Positions 48,711-56,953 of a stretch of 64,000 nucleotides of DNA are shown here, piece after piece. Numbering within the stretch: position 1 is the stretch's first letter; every line of letters begins with the position of its first letter. Origin of the DNA: Frigoribacterium sp. VKM Ac-2836 (GTDB lineage Bacteria; Actinomycetota; Actinomycetes; Actinomycetales; Microbacteriaceae); contig NZ_JABRPK010000004.1 in NCBI RefSeq assembly GCF_013248995.1, forward strand, positions 62,001 to 126,000. Reading direction: 5' to 3'. The translations under genes and the position numbers were made by a program. The notes under the pieces were generated by a model. That model saw nothing but the letters and a program-made list of their open reading frames with translations, made no database searches and was not told where the DNA came from.

Positions 48711-49598
48711 TCAGACCGCAGGCATCGCGCCGGCGATCGTGATGGTCGCGCCCGAGGTGTAGCTCGACTCGGGGCTCACCAGGTGCACGTAGGCGGCGGC
48801 GAGCTCGGCGGGCTGGCCGGGGCGGCCGAAGGGCGCCTGGCCACCGAACTGCGACACCGTCTCGGCGTCGTCGGAGCCGGGCTGCAGGGGAGTCCAGACC
48901 GGGCCGGGCGAGACCTGGTTGACGCGGATGCCCTTGGGGGCCAGCTGCTGCGCGAGACCCGAGGTGAAGACGCCGATCGCACCCTTGGTCAGGGCGTAGT
49001 CGATCTTGTCGGGGCTGGGCTGCGTGCCCTGCACCGAACCGGTCGTCACGATGGACGAGCCGGGCTCGAGGTGGGGGATCGCGGCCTGGGTCAGCCAGAA
49101 CAACGAGTAGACGTTGGTCTTGATGGTCGAGTCGATGTCCTCGGTGGTGAGCGTGAGGATGTCGTCGTTGCTCTTCATGCGTCCGGCCACCATGACCAGG
49201 GTGTCGAGCCCACCGAGCTCGTCGACGGCCTTCTGCACGAGGTCCTTGCAGTACTGCTCGTCCGAGATGTCGCCGGGGACGAGGACGGCCTTGCGACCCT
49301 CGCCTTCGAGCAGGTCGCGCACCTCCTCGGCGTCCTTCTGCTCGCTGGGCAGGTAGCTGAGCACGAGGTCGGCACCCTCGCGGCTGAGCGCGATCGCGGC
49401 GGCACGACCGATGCCCGAGTCGGCCCCGGTGATGACGCCGCGGAAGCCGGTGAGGCGCTCCTTGCCGACGTAGCTGGTCTCGCCGTGGTCGGGCTTCGGG
49501 TCCATCTTCCAGGCCTCGCCCGGCAGCGACTGCTCCTGCTTCGGGAACGGCGGTGCGGGGTAGAGGTCGACCGGGTTCTTCTTGTCGTATTGGCTCAT
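48711..49598 (-). CDS. Short-chain dehydrogenase of the YdaD/YhdF general-stress type
   Basis: A 295-residue SDR with an N-terminal extension typical of stress-induced members (NPVDLYPAPPFPKQEQSLPG, about 8-27). The cofactor motif GADSGIGRAAA follows at about 60-70, then the catalytic Ser/Tyr/Lys in TTGSVQGTQPSPDKIDYALTKGA and SPGPVWTPLQP. The N-terminal PPFPxQxQ-PG segment is the signature of the Bacillus YdaD/YhdF/YhxD group. Start ATG 49598, with GTGGAG upstream. It lies between ligD and the divergent ku gene. The reaction is unknown (aldehyde or sugar alcohol oxidation are typical). The stop is followed by the recurrent word. Confidence 0.9.
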   Translation of the reverse strand: MSQYDKKNPVDLYPAPPFPKQEQSLPGEAWKMDPKPDHGETSYVGKERLTGFRGVITGADSGIGRAAAIALSREGADLVLSYLPSEQKDAEEVRDLLEGEGRKAVLVPGDISDEQYCKDLVQKAVDELGGLDTLVMVAGRMKSNDDILTLTTEDIDSTIKTNVYSLFWLTQAAIPHLEPGSSIVTTGSVQGTQPSPDKIDYALTKGAIGVFTSGLAQQLAPKGIRVNQVSPGPVWTPLQPGSDDAETVSQFGGQAPFGRPGQPAELAAAYVHLVSPESSYTSGATITIAGAMPAV

Positions 49599-49681
49599 GT
49601 CTCCACGGTGCCCGCGCCGCACCTCCCCCGCTCGGGGGTCTGTACCCCGCAGACGGTCATTCGGAGCGCACGCGGAGAAAG

Positions 49682-50701
49682 ATGAGCGTCATGCGATCGA
49701 TCTGGAAGGGCGCGATCACGTTCGGGCTCGTCAACGTGCCCGTCAAGCTGTACAGCGCCACCGAGGACCACGACGTGTCCCTGCACCAGGTGCACGACGC
49801 GGACGGCGGGCGCATCCGGTACCAGCGGAAGTGCGAGATCTGCGGCAAGGTCGTCGACTACGAGCACATCGACAAGGCCTACGACGACGGTGACCGCACC
49901 GTGGTGATCACCGGTGACGACCTCAAGTCGCTGCCCGAGGAGCGGTCGCGCGAGATCGACGTGCTCGAGTTCGTGCCGAGCGACCAGGTCGACCCGATCA
50001 TGCTCGACCGCAGCTACTTCCTCGAGCCGGACGGCACCTCACCCAAGGCCTACGTGCTGCTGCGCCGCACCCTGGAAGAGACCGACCGGACCGCGATCGT
50101 GCACTTCTCGCTGCGGCAGAAGACCCGGCTGGCCGCTCTGCGCGTCCGCGGCGACGTGCTCATGCTGCAGACCCTGCTCTGGGACGACGAGGTACGCGAG
50201 GCCCGGTTCCCGGCGCTCGAGAAGCCGACGCGCATCAGCGACAAGGAGCTCGACATGTCGTCGTCGCTCGTCGACTCGCTGAGCGACGACTTCGAGCCCG
50301 CCGACTTCAGCGACGACTACCAGCACGAGCTACGAGAGCTGATCGACGCCAAGCTGGACGAGGGGGAGTCTCTCGACACCGACGCCACCTTCGGCGAGGC
50401 ACCCGAGGACGAGGACGGCGAGGGTGGCGAGGTCATCGACCTGATGGAGGCGCTGCGCCGGTCGGTCGAGACGAACCGGTCCGGTGGTCACCGCAAGCCG
50501 ACCAAGAAGCCCGCCGCGGCGACGACGACGTCCTCGACGAAGAAGCCGGCTGCGAAGAAGTCGGCCTCTGAGAAGCCGGCTGCGAAGAAGTCGACGTCAG
50601 GAGGCGCGGGTTCCGCCGCGAAGAAGAAGCCCGCCTCGTCCGCCCCCGAGAAGAAGGCGGCCCCCCAGAAGAAGGCGGCCCCCCAGAAGAAGGCCGGCTG
50701 A
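49682..50701 (+). CDS. ku: Non-homologous end joining protein Ku
   Basis: A 339-residue bacterial Ku, which forms the ring homodimer that binds DNA ends and recruits LigD. The core (about 1-255) begins RSIWKGAITFGLVNVPVKLYSAT and includes YQRKCEICGKVVDYEHIDKAYD, VLEFVPSDQVDPIMLDRSYFLEPD and ELRELIDAKLDEG. The last 85 residues are a Lys/Ala/Pro tail with repeats (KKPAAKKSASE, KKPAAKKSTS, APQKKA twice), like the DNA-binding tail of streptomycete and mycobacterial Ku. ATG 49682 is followed by a second ATG at 49691 (MRSIWKG), either of which may be used. It is divergent from the stress SDR. Confidence 0.96.
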   Translation: MSVMRSIWKGAITFGLVNVPVKLYSATEDHDVSLHQVHDADGGRIRYQRKCEICGKVVDYEHIDKAYDDGDRTVVITGDDLKSLPEERSREIDVLEFVPSDQVDPIMLDRSYFLEPDGTSPKAYVLLRRTLEETDRTAIVHFSLRQKTRLAALRVRGDVLMLQTLLWDDEVREARFPALEKPTRISDKELDMSSSLVDSLSDDFEPADFSDDYQHELRELIDAKLDEGESLDTDATFGEAPEDEDGEGGEVIDLMEALRRSVETNRSGGHRKPTKKPAAATTTSSTKKPAAKKSASEKPAAKKSTSGGAGSAAKKKPASSAPEKKAAPQKKAAPQKKAG

Positions 50702-50721
50702 CCCTCTGACGTCGCGTCGGG

Positions 50722-52650
50722 TCACTGCCCCTCCATGTGGTCGGTACTGCCCTCGCGGCCCATCTCGTCGATGGTGATCGCGGCGTTGACGAGAGCGAGG
50801 TGACTGAGGCCCTGCGGCAGGTTGCCGAGGAACTGCCCGTCGTCGGCGCTGATCATCTCGGTCATCAGACCCAGGTCGTTCGGTTGCTGCACGAGCTGGT
50901 CCATCAGCTCGACCGCCTCGTCCTGTCGGCCGACGCAGGCCAGGGCGCTGGCGAGCCAGAAGGCGCAGGCCACGAAGGTGCCTTCCTCTTGGTCGACCTC
51001 GCTGTAGCGGAACACGAGGGGCCCGGCACCCAACTCCCGCTGGATGGCGTCGATCGTGCGCGACATGCGCTCGCCGCGGTCGAAGCCGCTCGGAGCATGG
51101 AGCAGCACCGACGCATCGAGTTTCTCGCTGCCCGGGTACATGACGTACGAGCCGATCTCGTCGTTCCAGCCGTTCTCGGCGACCCAGTCCTTGATCAGGT
51201 CGCGGTTCTTCTTCCAGAAGACGACGTCCTCGGGGTCGGGGTGCATCTGGCCGACCTCAGCGAGGTGCAGGGCGGCGTCGATGGCCTGCCAGCAGCCCAT
51301 CTTGCTGCTGACATAGTGCTGCTCGTCGGCGAGCTCCCACATGCCGGAGTCCTTCTCCTGCCAGCGACGGCAGGCGTCGTCGGCGAAACCGGCGAGCAGG
51401 TCGCCCGTCGACTCGTCGAGGATGTTGCCGTCGGCCGCGTACTGGCTCATGATCGCGAGGATGTCGGCGTAGGTGCCGAGCTGCAGCTGCTCGCCGGCGG
51501 GGTTGCCCTTGTAGACCGGACCGATGCCACGCCAGCCCTCGGAGCCGGTCTCGTGGGTGCCGTCCGGCACCGAGCCGTCGAGGTTGAGGAAGATGTGCAT
51601 CGTGCGGCCGTTGGCCTTGAGCGCTGAGAGCAACCACGAGACGGCCGCCTGGGTTTCTTCGCGCAGGCCGAACCGGACGAGCGCGTTGACCGTGTAGGCC
51701 AGGTCGCGCACCCACGCGAAGCGGTAGTCCCAGTTCTTGTCGCCGGTGAAGTTCTCGGGCAGAGCGGCCGTGGCGGCGGCTGCGATCGCGCCGGTGGGAC
51801 TGAAGATGAGCAACTTGAGCGCCAGGGCACTGCGTTGCACGGCATCGGACCACGGGCCGTCCCAGTGGAACTCGTCCGACCAGGTCTGCCAGTTGCGCAC
51901 CGTGCGGTCGATGCCCTGGTCGACCACGTGCGGGTCGGGCAGGTGCAGGGGCTCGTCCTCGACACCGCAGAGGCAGATCATCGAACGCGACCCCTCGTGG
52001 GTGGAGAACTCGCCCCAGAACCGGTGCGGGCCGCCATGGGCCTCGCCGTCGCCGGGTTCCACCGAGTCGAGTCGGCCGTGCTCGAAGCCGACCAGCGCCA
52101 GGTTGATGTCGGCCGCCCGCAGGACCGGACCGTGCAGGGTGTCGACGCGACGGATCGGGTGAGTGCCGAACGTGTTACCTGGGATGACCGCCCAGCGCAT
52201 GTCGACCGACCCGGTGATGCCGTCGACGCGACGGGCGAGTTCGGCCCAGGGCAGGCGTCCGGCGATGCCTGTCACGAGCGCATCGGTGACCTGCACCACG
52301 CCGGTGGCGGTGCGGAAGCGGGTGACGAGGACGTTCGTGTTCTCGACGTACTCGCGCTGGACCTCGAAGTCGTCGTCGACGGGGCGCAACTCGATGCGTC
52401 CGCCCCTGCCCGAGTCGACGATGCCCGAGAACACGGGGTCGCTGTCCATGTTGGGCATCGGCAGCCAGTCGATCTGCCCGTCCCGGGCGATCAGGGCGAC
52501 GGTCCGACCGTCGCCGATCGCACCGTAGGAGCGCAGCGGCACATAACCGTCGTCACGGGGATCGGGGCGGTGCCATTCGCCGCGGGCGGCCGTGGTCGCG
52601 CCGAAGTGCTCGGCCTGGATGTCGTCGGTGGTCTCGAGGGTGTCCGTCAC
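50722..52650 (-). CDS. GH15 family glucoamylase/trehalase-like enzyme
   Basis: A 642-residue intracellular GH15 protein. It begins with a trehalase-like N-terminal domain (LRSYGAIGDGRTVALIARDGQIDWLPMPNMDSDPVFSGIVD, about 40-80), and the (alpha/alpha)6 barrel follows (about 260-610; KNWDYRFAWVRDLAYTVNAL, SEGWRGIGPVYKGNPAGEQLQLGTYAD, and the C-terminal FRYSEVDQEEGTFVACAFWLAS). No signal peptide is seen. Actinobacterial relatives include the mycobacterial trehalase, so trehalose or maltodextrin breakdown are the main candidates; the sequence cannot separate them. GTG start just after AGGAGG. Convergent with ku. Confidence 0.87.
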   Translation of the reverse strand: MTDTLETTDDIQAEHFGATTAARGEWHRPDPRDDGYVPLRSYGAIGDGRTVALIARDGQIDWLPMPNMDSDPVFSGIVDSGRGGRIELRPVDDDFEVQREYVENTNVLVTRFRTATGVVQVTDALVTGIAGRLPWAELARRVDGITGSVDMRWAVIPGNTFGTHPIRRVDTLHGPVLRAADINLALVGFEHGRLDSVEPGDGEAHGGPHRFWGEFSTHEGSRSMICLCGVEDEPLHLPDPHVVDQGIDRTVRNWQTWSDEFHWDGPWSDAVQRSALALKLLIFSPTGAIAAAATAALPENFTGDKNWDYRFAWVRDLAYTVNALVRFGLREETQAAVSWLLSALKANGRTMHIFLNLDGSVPDGTHETGSEGWRGIGPVYKGNPAGEQLQLGTYADILAIMSQYAADGNILDESTGDLLAGFADDACRRWQEKDSGMWELADEQHYVSSKMGCWQAIDAALHLAEVGQMHPDPEDVVFWKKNRDLIKDWVAENGWNDEIGSYVMYPGSEKLDASVLLHAPSGFDRGERMSRTIDAIQRELGAGPLVFRYSEVDQEEGTFVACAFWLASALACVGRQDEAVELMDQLVQQPNDLGLMTEMISADDGQFLGNLPQGLSHLALVNAAITIDEMGREGSTDHMEGQ

Positions 52651-52781
52651 TCCTCCTACGGTGGCCCAGCGCGCCTCCTCGTGCCCGTCCCTCGCAGTGT
52701 TCTGTGTGCAAGGACCGGGCTCCGTACCCCTGTGGACGAGGCATGGAGCCGCCGGACATGCCGGGCGCGTAGACCGGTCGG

Positions 52782-53654
52782 ATGCATCTTCCGACCGGAA
52801 CCACGTCCGAACCCCGCCTCTTCCTCGACGCCAGGGCCACGCTCGGCGAGAGTCCCGTCTGGGACGTCGACACCCACGAGCTGGTCTGGACCGACATCAC
52901 GTACGGCCTCCTGCACCGCACCTCGGCCGACGGCACGCGAGACACGACGGTCCTCGTCGACCCACCGCTGCCGAGCTTCCAGCGTCGTCGCGGGGGCGGA
53001 CTCGTCGCGGCCCTCGACGACACGGTGGTCGTCATGGGCGACGACGGGAGCGAGCAGCGGACGATCGCCACGGTCGACCACGCCGATGAGCGCCTGCGAC
53101 TGAACGAGGGCAAGTGCGACCCGTTCGGCGCCTTCGTCGTCGGGGCCACCGACCCCGAGGGCAGCCCCGTCGCCGGCCTCTACCGCGTCGCCCCCGACGG
53201 CACGCTCACCCAGCTGCGAGACGACTTCGCGACGACCAACGGGTTCGAGTGGAACGACGACGGCAGCGAGATCTACCTCGCCGACACGGGTGACGACACG
53301 ATCTACCGTGCCTCGTGGGACGCCGAGGGCACCCTCGGCGAGCTCGTGCCGTTCTCGTCGCAGGGCGCACACGACGGCCTGGCCCGCGACGAACGCGGCG
53401 AGTTCTGGGGGGCCATCTTCGGCGAGGGCACCGTGGTGCACCTCGACGCCGACGGCGCCCTGGTCGACGAGATCGCCTTCCCCGTGCCCAACCTGACCGG
53501 CATCGGGTTCGGAGGCGACGATCTTCGGACGCTCTTCGTGCTGTCGGCCCGGGAGGGGCTCAGCGACGAGCAGCTCGAGGAGTTCCCGCTCAGCGGTGGC
53601 ATCTTCGCCCTCGAGCTCGACCGTGCGGCGCGCCCGCCGTTCCTGTTCGGCTGA
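52782..53654 (+). CDS. SMP-30/gluconolactonase/regucalcin-like protein
   Basis: A 290-residue six-bladed propeller lactonase. Metal ligands are evident: Glu in GESPVWD (about 23), Asn/Glu in LNEGKCDPFGAFVVG, Asn in TTNGFEWNDDG, and Asp in GAHDGLARDERGEFWGA. The mature fold starts at residue 15 with no signal. It probably hydrolyses sugar or aldonic-acid lactones, which would feed the gluconate pathway elsewhere in the window. TAGACC lies 6 nt before the ATG, a weaker form of the leaderless -10. Convergent with the flavoprotein that follows. Confidence 0.88.
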   Translation: MHLPTGTTSEPRLFLDARATLGESPVWDVDTHELVWTDITYGLLHRTSADGTRDTTVLVDPPLPSFQRRRGGGLVAALDDTVVVMGDDGSEQRTIATVDHADERLRLNEGKCDPFGAFVVGATDPEGSPVAGLYRVAPDGTLTQLRDDFATTNGFEWNDDGSEIYLADTGDDTIYRASWDAEGTLGELVPFSSQGAHDGLARDERGEFWGAIFGEGTVVHLDADGALVDEIAFPVPNLTGIGFGGDDLRTLFVLSAREGLSDEQLEEFPLSGGIFALELDRAARPPFLFG

Positions 53655-53662
53655 CCCCCGAG

Positions 53663-53706
53663 ACGACGACGCCCGCCCGATCAGGTGATCGCGCGGGCGT
53701 CGTCGT
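53663..53706. terminator. Bidirectional terminator between SMP-30 and flavoprotein genes
   Basis: 14-base arms ACGACGACGCCCGC (53663-53676) and GCGGGCGTCGTCGT (53693-53706), with a nested GATCA/TGATC pair in the loop. Confidence 0.85.
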
Positions 53707-53721
53707 GTCGTCGTCGACGCG

Positions 53722-54903
53722 TCAGATGCGGCCCACGAGCTCGTCGCGCGGCGTGACACCGGCCGCGACCACGGCCCGGGCGGCGTCACGGGCCTCGTCG
53801 ACGTTCCACAACAGCACGCCCTCGACCGCCCCGTCGTCGCCCAGGTAGTACGCGACCGCGCGCCCGTCGCCCTTGTCGTCCACGACCGTCTCGAGCGACG
53901 CGTCGAGCGTGCCGACCGCCTCGTACGAGATGTCGAACACCTTCGAGTAGTAGTAGGGCGTGTGGTCGTAGACCTCGTCGGCTCCGGTCATGTTGCGACC
54001 GACGACGGGGCCCTGCGACTTCGCGTTGTCGACGTGCTCGACGCGGCGGCGCCCGAGGATGGCGTCGGGGTACGACGCCACGTCGCCGGCCGCGAACACG
54101 TTCGGGTCGCCGGTGCGGAGGTGCTCGTCGACCACGATGCCGTCGTCGACGGTCAGACCCGCGTCGGCCGCGAGCTGGTCGTCGACCGAGATGCCGAGAC
54201 CCACCACGACCGCGTCGGCGTCGAGGGTGGAGCCGTCGTCCAGCCGCAGGTGGACGCCGGCGTCGTCGGCCGTGCCGCTCTCGACGCGACGTCCGCGGGC
54301 CAGCTCGACCCGCGCCTCCTGGAACGTCTTCTCGAAGGTCGATGCGATCGACGCCGGGAAGACCGACCCGCCGAGCACGTCGTCGGGAAACACGAGGGTC
54401 ACGCGGGTGTCGTTCTGTACGAGGGCCGCCGCGAGCTCGGTGCCGATGTAACTGCCGCCCACGACGACGACGTGCCGGCCGCCGCCCGAGAGCGATCGGA
54501 GGCGGCGGTAGTCCTCGGCGGTGCGGAAGTACACGACCCGGTCGTCGTCGGGCAGATCGAGTGCGGTGGGGCTGCCGCCGGTGGCGAGCAAGAGGGCGCC
54601 GTATCCGATGACGTCGCCCGTGCTGGTGGTGACGGTCCGGGCCTCCCGGTCGATCGACTCGACGAGGGTGCGCAGGCGGATCTCGGCACCCGAGTCGGCC
54701 ACGGTCCCGAGGTCGTTGTCCGCCTCGGTGTACTCGGGGTCGGTCCAGAGCTTCTTCGACAGCGCGGGGCGCGTGTAGGGCGCGTCGACGTCGGCGCTGA
54801 CGATCAGCACCGTGGCGTCGGGCGTCGCCTCGTGGATCGCCTTCGCGGCGGCATCGGCGGTCATGCCGCCGCCCACGATGACGTGGTCGAACGATTCGGT
54901 CAT
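53722..54903 (-). CDS. FAD-dependent ferredoxin/rubredoxin reductase-like protein
   Basis: A 393-residue pyridine-nucleotide:disulfide-oxidoreductase-fold flavoprotein without a redox disulfide. It has the FAD site VIVGGGMTADAAAKAI (about 8-23), the NAD site VVVVGGSYIGTELAAAL, and the second FAD motif NVFAAGDVASYPD. A C-terminal reductase domain (YYSKVFDISYEAVG) is typical of dioxygenase-type ferredoxin reductases and AIF-like proteins. It lies just downstream of dps on the same strand, separated by a hairpin. The electron acceptor is not encoded nearby. Confidence 0.88.
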   Translation of the reverse strand: MTESFDHVIVGGGMTADAAAKAIHEATPDATVLIVSADVDAPYTRPALSKKLWTDPEYTEADNDLGTVADSGAEIRLRTLVESIDREARTVTTSTGDVIGYGALLLATGGSPTALDLPDDDRVVYFRTAEDYRRLRSLSGGGRHVVVVGGSYIGTELAAALVQNDTRVTLVFPDDVLGGSVFPASIASTFEKTFQEARVELARGRRVESGTADDAGVHLRLDDGSTLDADAVVVGLGISVDDQLAADAGLTVDDGIVVDEHLRTGDPNVFAAGDVASYPDAILGRRRVEHVDNAKSQGPVVGRNMTGADEVYDHTPYYYSKVFDISYEAVGTLDASLETVVDDKGDGRAVAYYLGDDGAVEGVLLWNVDEARDAARAVVAAGVTPRDELVGRI

Positions 54904-54924
54904 GGGATGGTCCTCTCGACGAGA

Positions 54925-54974
54925 GAGGGCACCGCCCGGGAGGCGCGGGTCGCGCGGTCCCGGACGGTGCCCTC
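54925..54974 (-). terminator. Hairpin between dps and the flavoprotein gene
   Basis: 16-base arms GAGGGCACCGCCCGGG (54925-54940) and CCCGGACGGTGCCCTC (54959-54974) with one mismatch. The loop contains GAGGCGCGGG, part of a GGAGGCGC variant of the recurrent word. Confidence 0.75.
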
Positions 54975-54988
54975 GAGTGGTGGTCGGG

Positions 54989-55528
54989 TCAGTTGGCGAC
55001 GGCGCCGACGCGGTCGAGGCCCTCGGTCGCCGCGTCCTCGTCGCGCTGACGCGTCGAGTCCTGGCGGGCGTCCGTCTCGGGGTGGCGGTTCTCGGCGCCG
55101 GTCATCCAGGCCAGCTGCTCGAGGCGCTCGAGGATGCTGTGCAGCACGTCGGCCGTCGTGGGGTCCTCGTCGTCGACGTCGTCGTGGACCGTGCGCATCG
55201 TGCCCGTGACGGCGTACATGCGGTCGACGATCAGGTCGACCACCGCGGTGGTCTCGACGGGGCCCGCGGGGAACTCCGGCAGGCTGGTCTCACGGGTCAC
55301 GGTCGAGGTGCGGCCGTCCGGGATCAGGTAGACGGCGCGCATGCGCTCGGCCACCTCGTCGCTGAACTCGCGGGCCGCGTCGACGATCTCGTCGAGCTGC
55401 AGGTGGAGGTCACGGAAGTTCGAGCCGAGCAGGTTCCAGTGGGCCTGCTTGCCCTGGACGTGCAGTTCGATGAGGTCGACGAGGACCTTCTGCATGTTGT
55501 CGCGGAGTTGGTCGGATCCCTGGAACAT
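54989..55528 (-). CDS. dps: Dps-like ferritin (DNA-protection protein)
   Basis: A 179-residue Dps. The helix-1 motif HVQGKQAHWNLLGSNFRDLHLQLDEIVDAAREFSDEVAERM is at about 26-66, holding the inter-subunit ferroxidase His/Asp/Glu. The second helix pair ends near residue 150 (DVLHSILERLEQLAWMTGAE). A C-terminal extension of about 25 residues rich in Arg/Asp/Thr is present, as in mycobacterial Dps. Start ATG 55528 with GGGAGA upstream; the longer frame to 55570 is unlikely. It stores iron and shields DNA under starvation or peroxide. Confidence 0.93.
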   Translation of the reverse strand: MFQGSDQLRDNMQKVLVDLIELHVQGKQAHWNLLGSNFRDLHLQLDEIVDAAREFSDEVAERMRAVYLIPDGRTSTVTRETSLPEFPAGPVETTAVVDLIVDRMYAVTGTMRTVHDDVDDEDPTTADVLHSILERLEQLAWMTGAENRHPETDARQDSTRQRDEDAATEGLDRVGAVAN

Positions 55529-55842
55529 GATGTCTCCCGTTCGTCGTGGGTTCGTGCGGAGTCGTCGCACCGGTGGGTGCGTCGTGGACGGTAGACCGTG
55601 GGCCTCGGCGGTGGCTCAGTCTTCGGGGGACATCTGCGCAGGAGGGCGGTGCGAGGCGTGGTGCTCGACGTCGGGGCGGAGGCGTCAGCGTGCTCGTGGC
55701 CGCGCTCGCGGCCGTGACCGAGTCGTGATCGAGAGCGATGGAGGCCGGACCGTACTGGATGGTATGTTCGCCTGCATCGGCGTCGATGCCGATGCCCGGC
55801 CGCGGGTACCCGATCCGTGGCCATGCTCTGAGGGGGGCTGAC
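55529..55842. other. Intergenic region with promoter and hairpin
   Basis: About 314 bp between divergent dps and 55843. It holds an extended -10 TGG-TATGTT near 55760 on the plus strand. A hairpin GCATCGGC/GCCGATGC (55774-55781 and 55788-55795) sits just downstream, about 50 nt before the start codon. Nothing coding was convincing. Confidence 0.5.
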
Positions 55843-56217
55843 ATGGCACGAGCGGTACCCGGACGCGCCGACCGTCCCGGATTCGACGTGATCGAGATCA
55901 CCCGGTTGCGGCGCGAGATCGAGAGCGCCTGGGGGGCGTTCGACGACATCGAGCAGATGGACTTCGCCCATCGCGTGCGGGTCGTCCACGGTCTCGCCGA
56001 TGCCCTGCCCGATGCGGCGAGTGCGGCGGCCCGGGCCGGTTTCGGCGATCTCGCGCTCTCGCTGCTCGACGACGCGGCGGCCTTCCCGCCCCCGTGGGCG
56101 TCGATCTGCGGCCGGTGGGACCTCACGCTCGAGATGGCCCGCGAAGCGGTCGAGTCCATCGCCTGGCCCGAGGGCGAGCCCTGGGGCGAGTTGCCCCTGG
56201 TGGGCACGGCCGCCTGA
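55843..56217 (+). CDS. Hypothetical protein, 124 residues
   Basis: Not recognised. It is acidic and helical: FDVIEITRLRREIESAWGAFDDIEQMDFAHRVRVVHGLADAL, then a hydrophobic SALA-type helix and an ASICGRWDLTLEMAREAVESIAWPEGEPWGEL tail. No membrane segment or metal motif. ATG 55843 has GAGGGGGG 6-12 nt upstream. It sits 19 nt before the next gene, which has its own leaderless -10. Confidence 0.6.
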   Translation: MARAVPGRADRPGFDVIEITRLRREIESAWGAFDDIEQMDFAHRVRVVHGLADALPDAASAAARAGFGDLALSLLDDAAAFPPPWASICGRWDLTLEMAREAVESIAWPEGEPWGELPLVGTAA

Positions 56218-56224
56218 CGCCGCC

Positions 56225-56230
56225 TAGCGT
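56225..56230 (+). promoter_or_regulatory. Leaderless-type -10 (TAGCGT) of 56237
   Basis: TAGCGT ends 6 nt before ATG 56237. Confidence 0.55.
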
Positions 56231-56236
56231 GGCGGT

Positions 56237-56953
56237 ATGAGCTCCACACCGTCGCGCGGGCACGGACGTCGTCGGGTCGGCCTCTGGCGGTTCGTCCGCA
56301 CCATCGTGCTGGACTACCGCTACGTCTGGTGGGTGCACCTCGTCACACGGTCCGGTCGGGTCGTGCCGAGGCGCTATCGAGTCGGCGACCGCGAACCGGT
56401 GCTCTTGTTGCCGGGCGTCTACGAGACCTGGCGGTTCCTCCGGCCGGTCGCCGACCGGCTGAACGATCTGGGGCACGCGATCGTCGTCGTGCCGGGCATG
56501 GGGCACAACCGTCGCCCGATCGCCGCGACCGCGGAGCTCGCCCAGCGCATCCTGGACGCGCACGACCTGCGGGACGTCGTCGTGCTGGCCCACAGCAAGG
56601 GCGGACTGGTCGGCAAGACGATGATGGTCTCGACGGACCGCGACCGGCGCATCGCCCGCATGGTCGCCGTGAATAGCCCGTTCTCGGGCACGCGCTGGTC
56701 GACGGTGCTGCCGAACAAGACGCTCAGGGTGTTCTCGCCGCGCGACGCCGAGCTGCGCCGGCTCTCGGACCGACGAGACGCGAACCGGACCATCACGTCG
56801 ATGGCGTCGCGATTCGACGCCCACGTCACCGAGGGCAGCGTGCTGCCGGGGGCGGTCAACATCGAGTTCCCCGTCGACGGGCACTTCCGGCCGCTGGGTC
56901 ACGCTCGGTGCGTGGCGATGATCGTCCGCGAGGTCGAGGGCGGGGCGTCCTAG
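56237..56953 (+). CDS. Alpha/beta-fold hydrolase (AHSKGG nucleophile elbow)
   Basis: A 238-residue hydrolase. The oxyanion region is LLLPGVYETWRFL (about 55-67). The nucleophile elbow is VVVLAHSKGGLVGK, an A-H-S-x-G variant of GxSxG with the catalytic Ser at about residue 118. A C-terminal VDGHFRPLGH supplies the likely His. The family resembles lipase/permease-associated triacylglycerol lipases of actinobacteria. The last codons overlap the convergent hydrolase gene by 4 bp. Confidence 0.82.
   Translation: MSSTPSRGHGRRRVGLWRFVRTIVLDYRYVWWVHLVTRSGRVVPRRYRVGDREPVLLLPGVYETWRFLRPVADRLNDLGHAIVVVPGMGHNRRPIAATAELAQRILDAHDLRDVVVLAHSKGGLVGKTMMVSTDRDRRIARMVAVNSPFSGTRWSTVLPNKTLRVFSPRDAELRRLSDRRDANRTITSMASRFDAHVTEGSVLPGAVNIEFPVDGHFRPLGHARCVAMIVREVEGGAS

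Noticed and set aside
50478-50700. Tandem DNA repeat in the 3' end of ku
   Set aside because: It encodes the Lys/Ala/Pro tail normal for actinobacterial Ku; not a mobile repeat or CRISPR.
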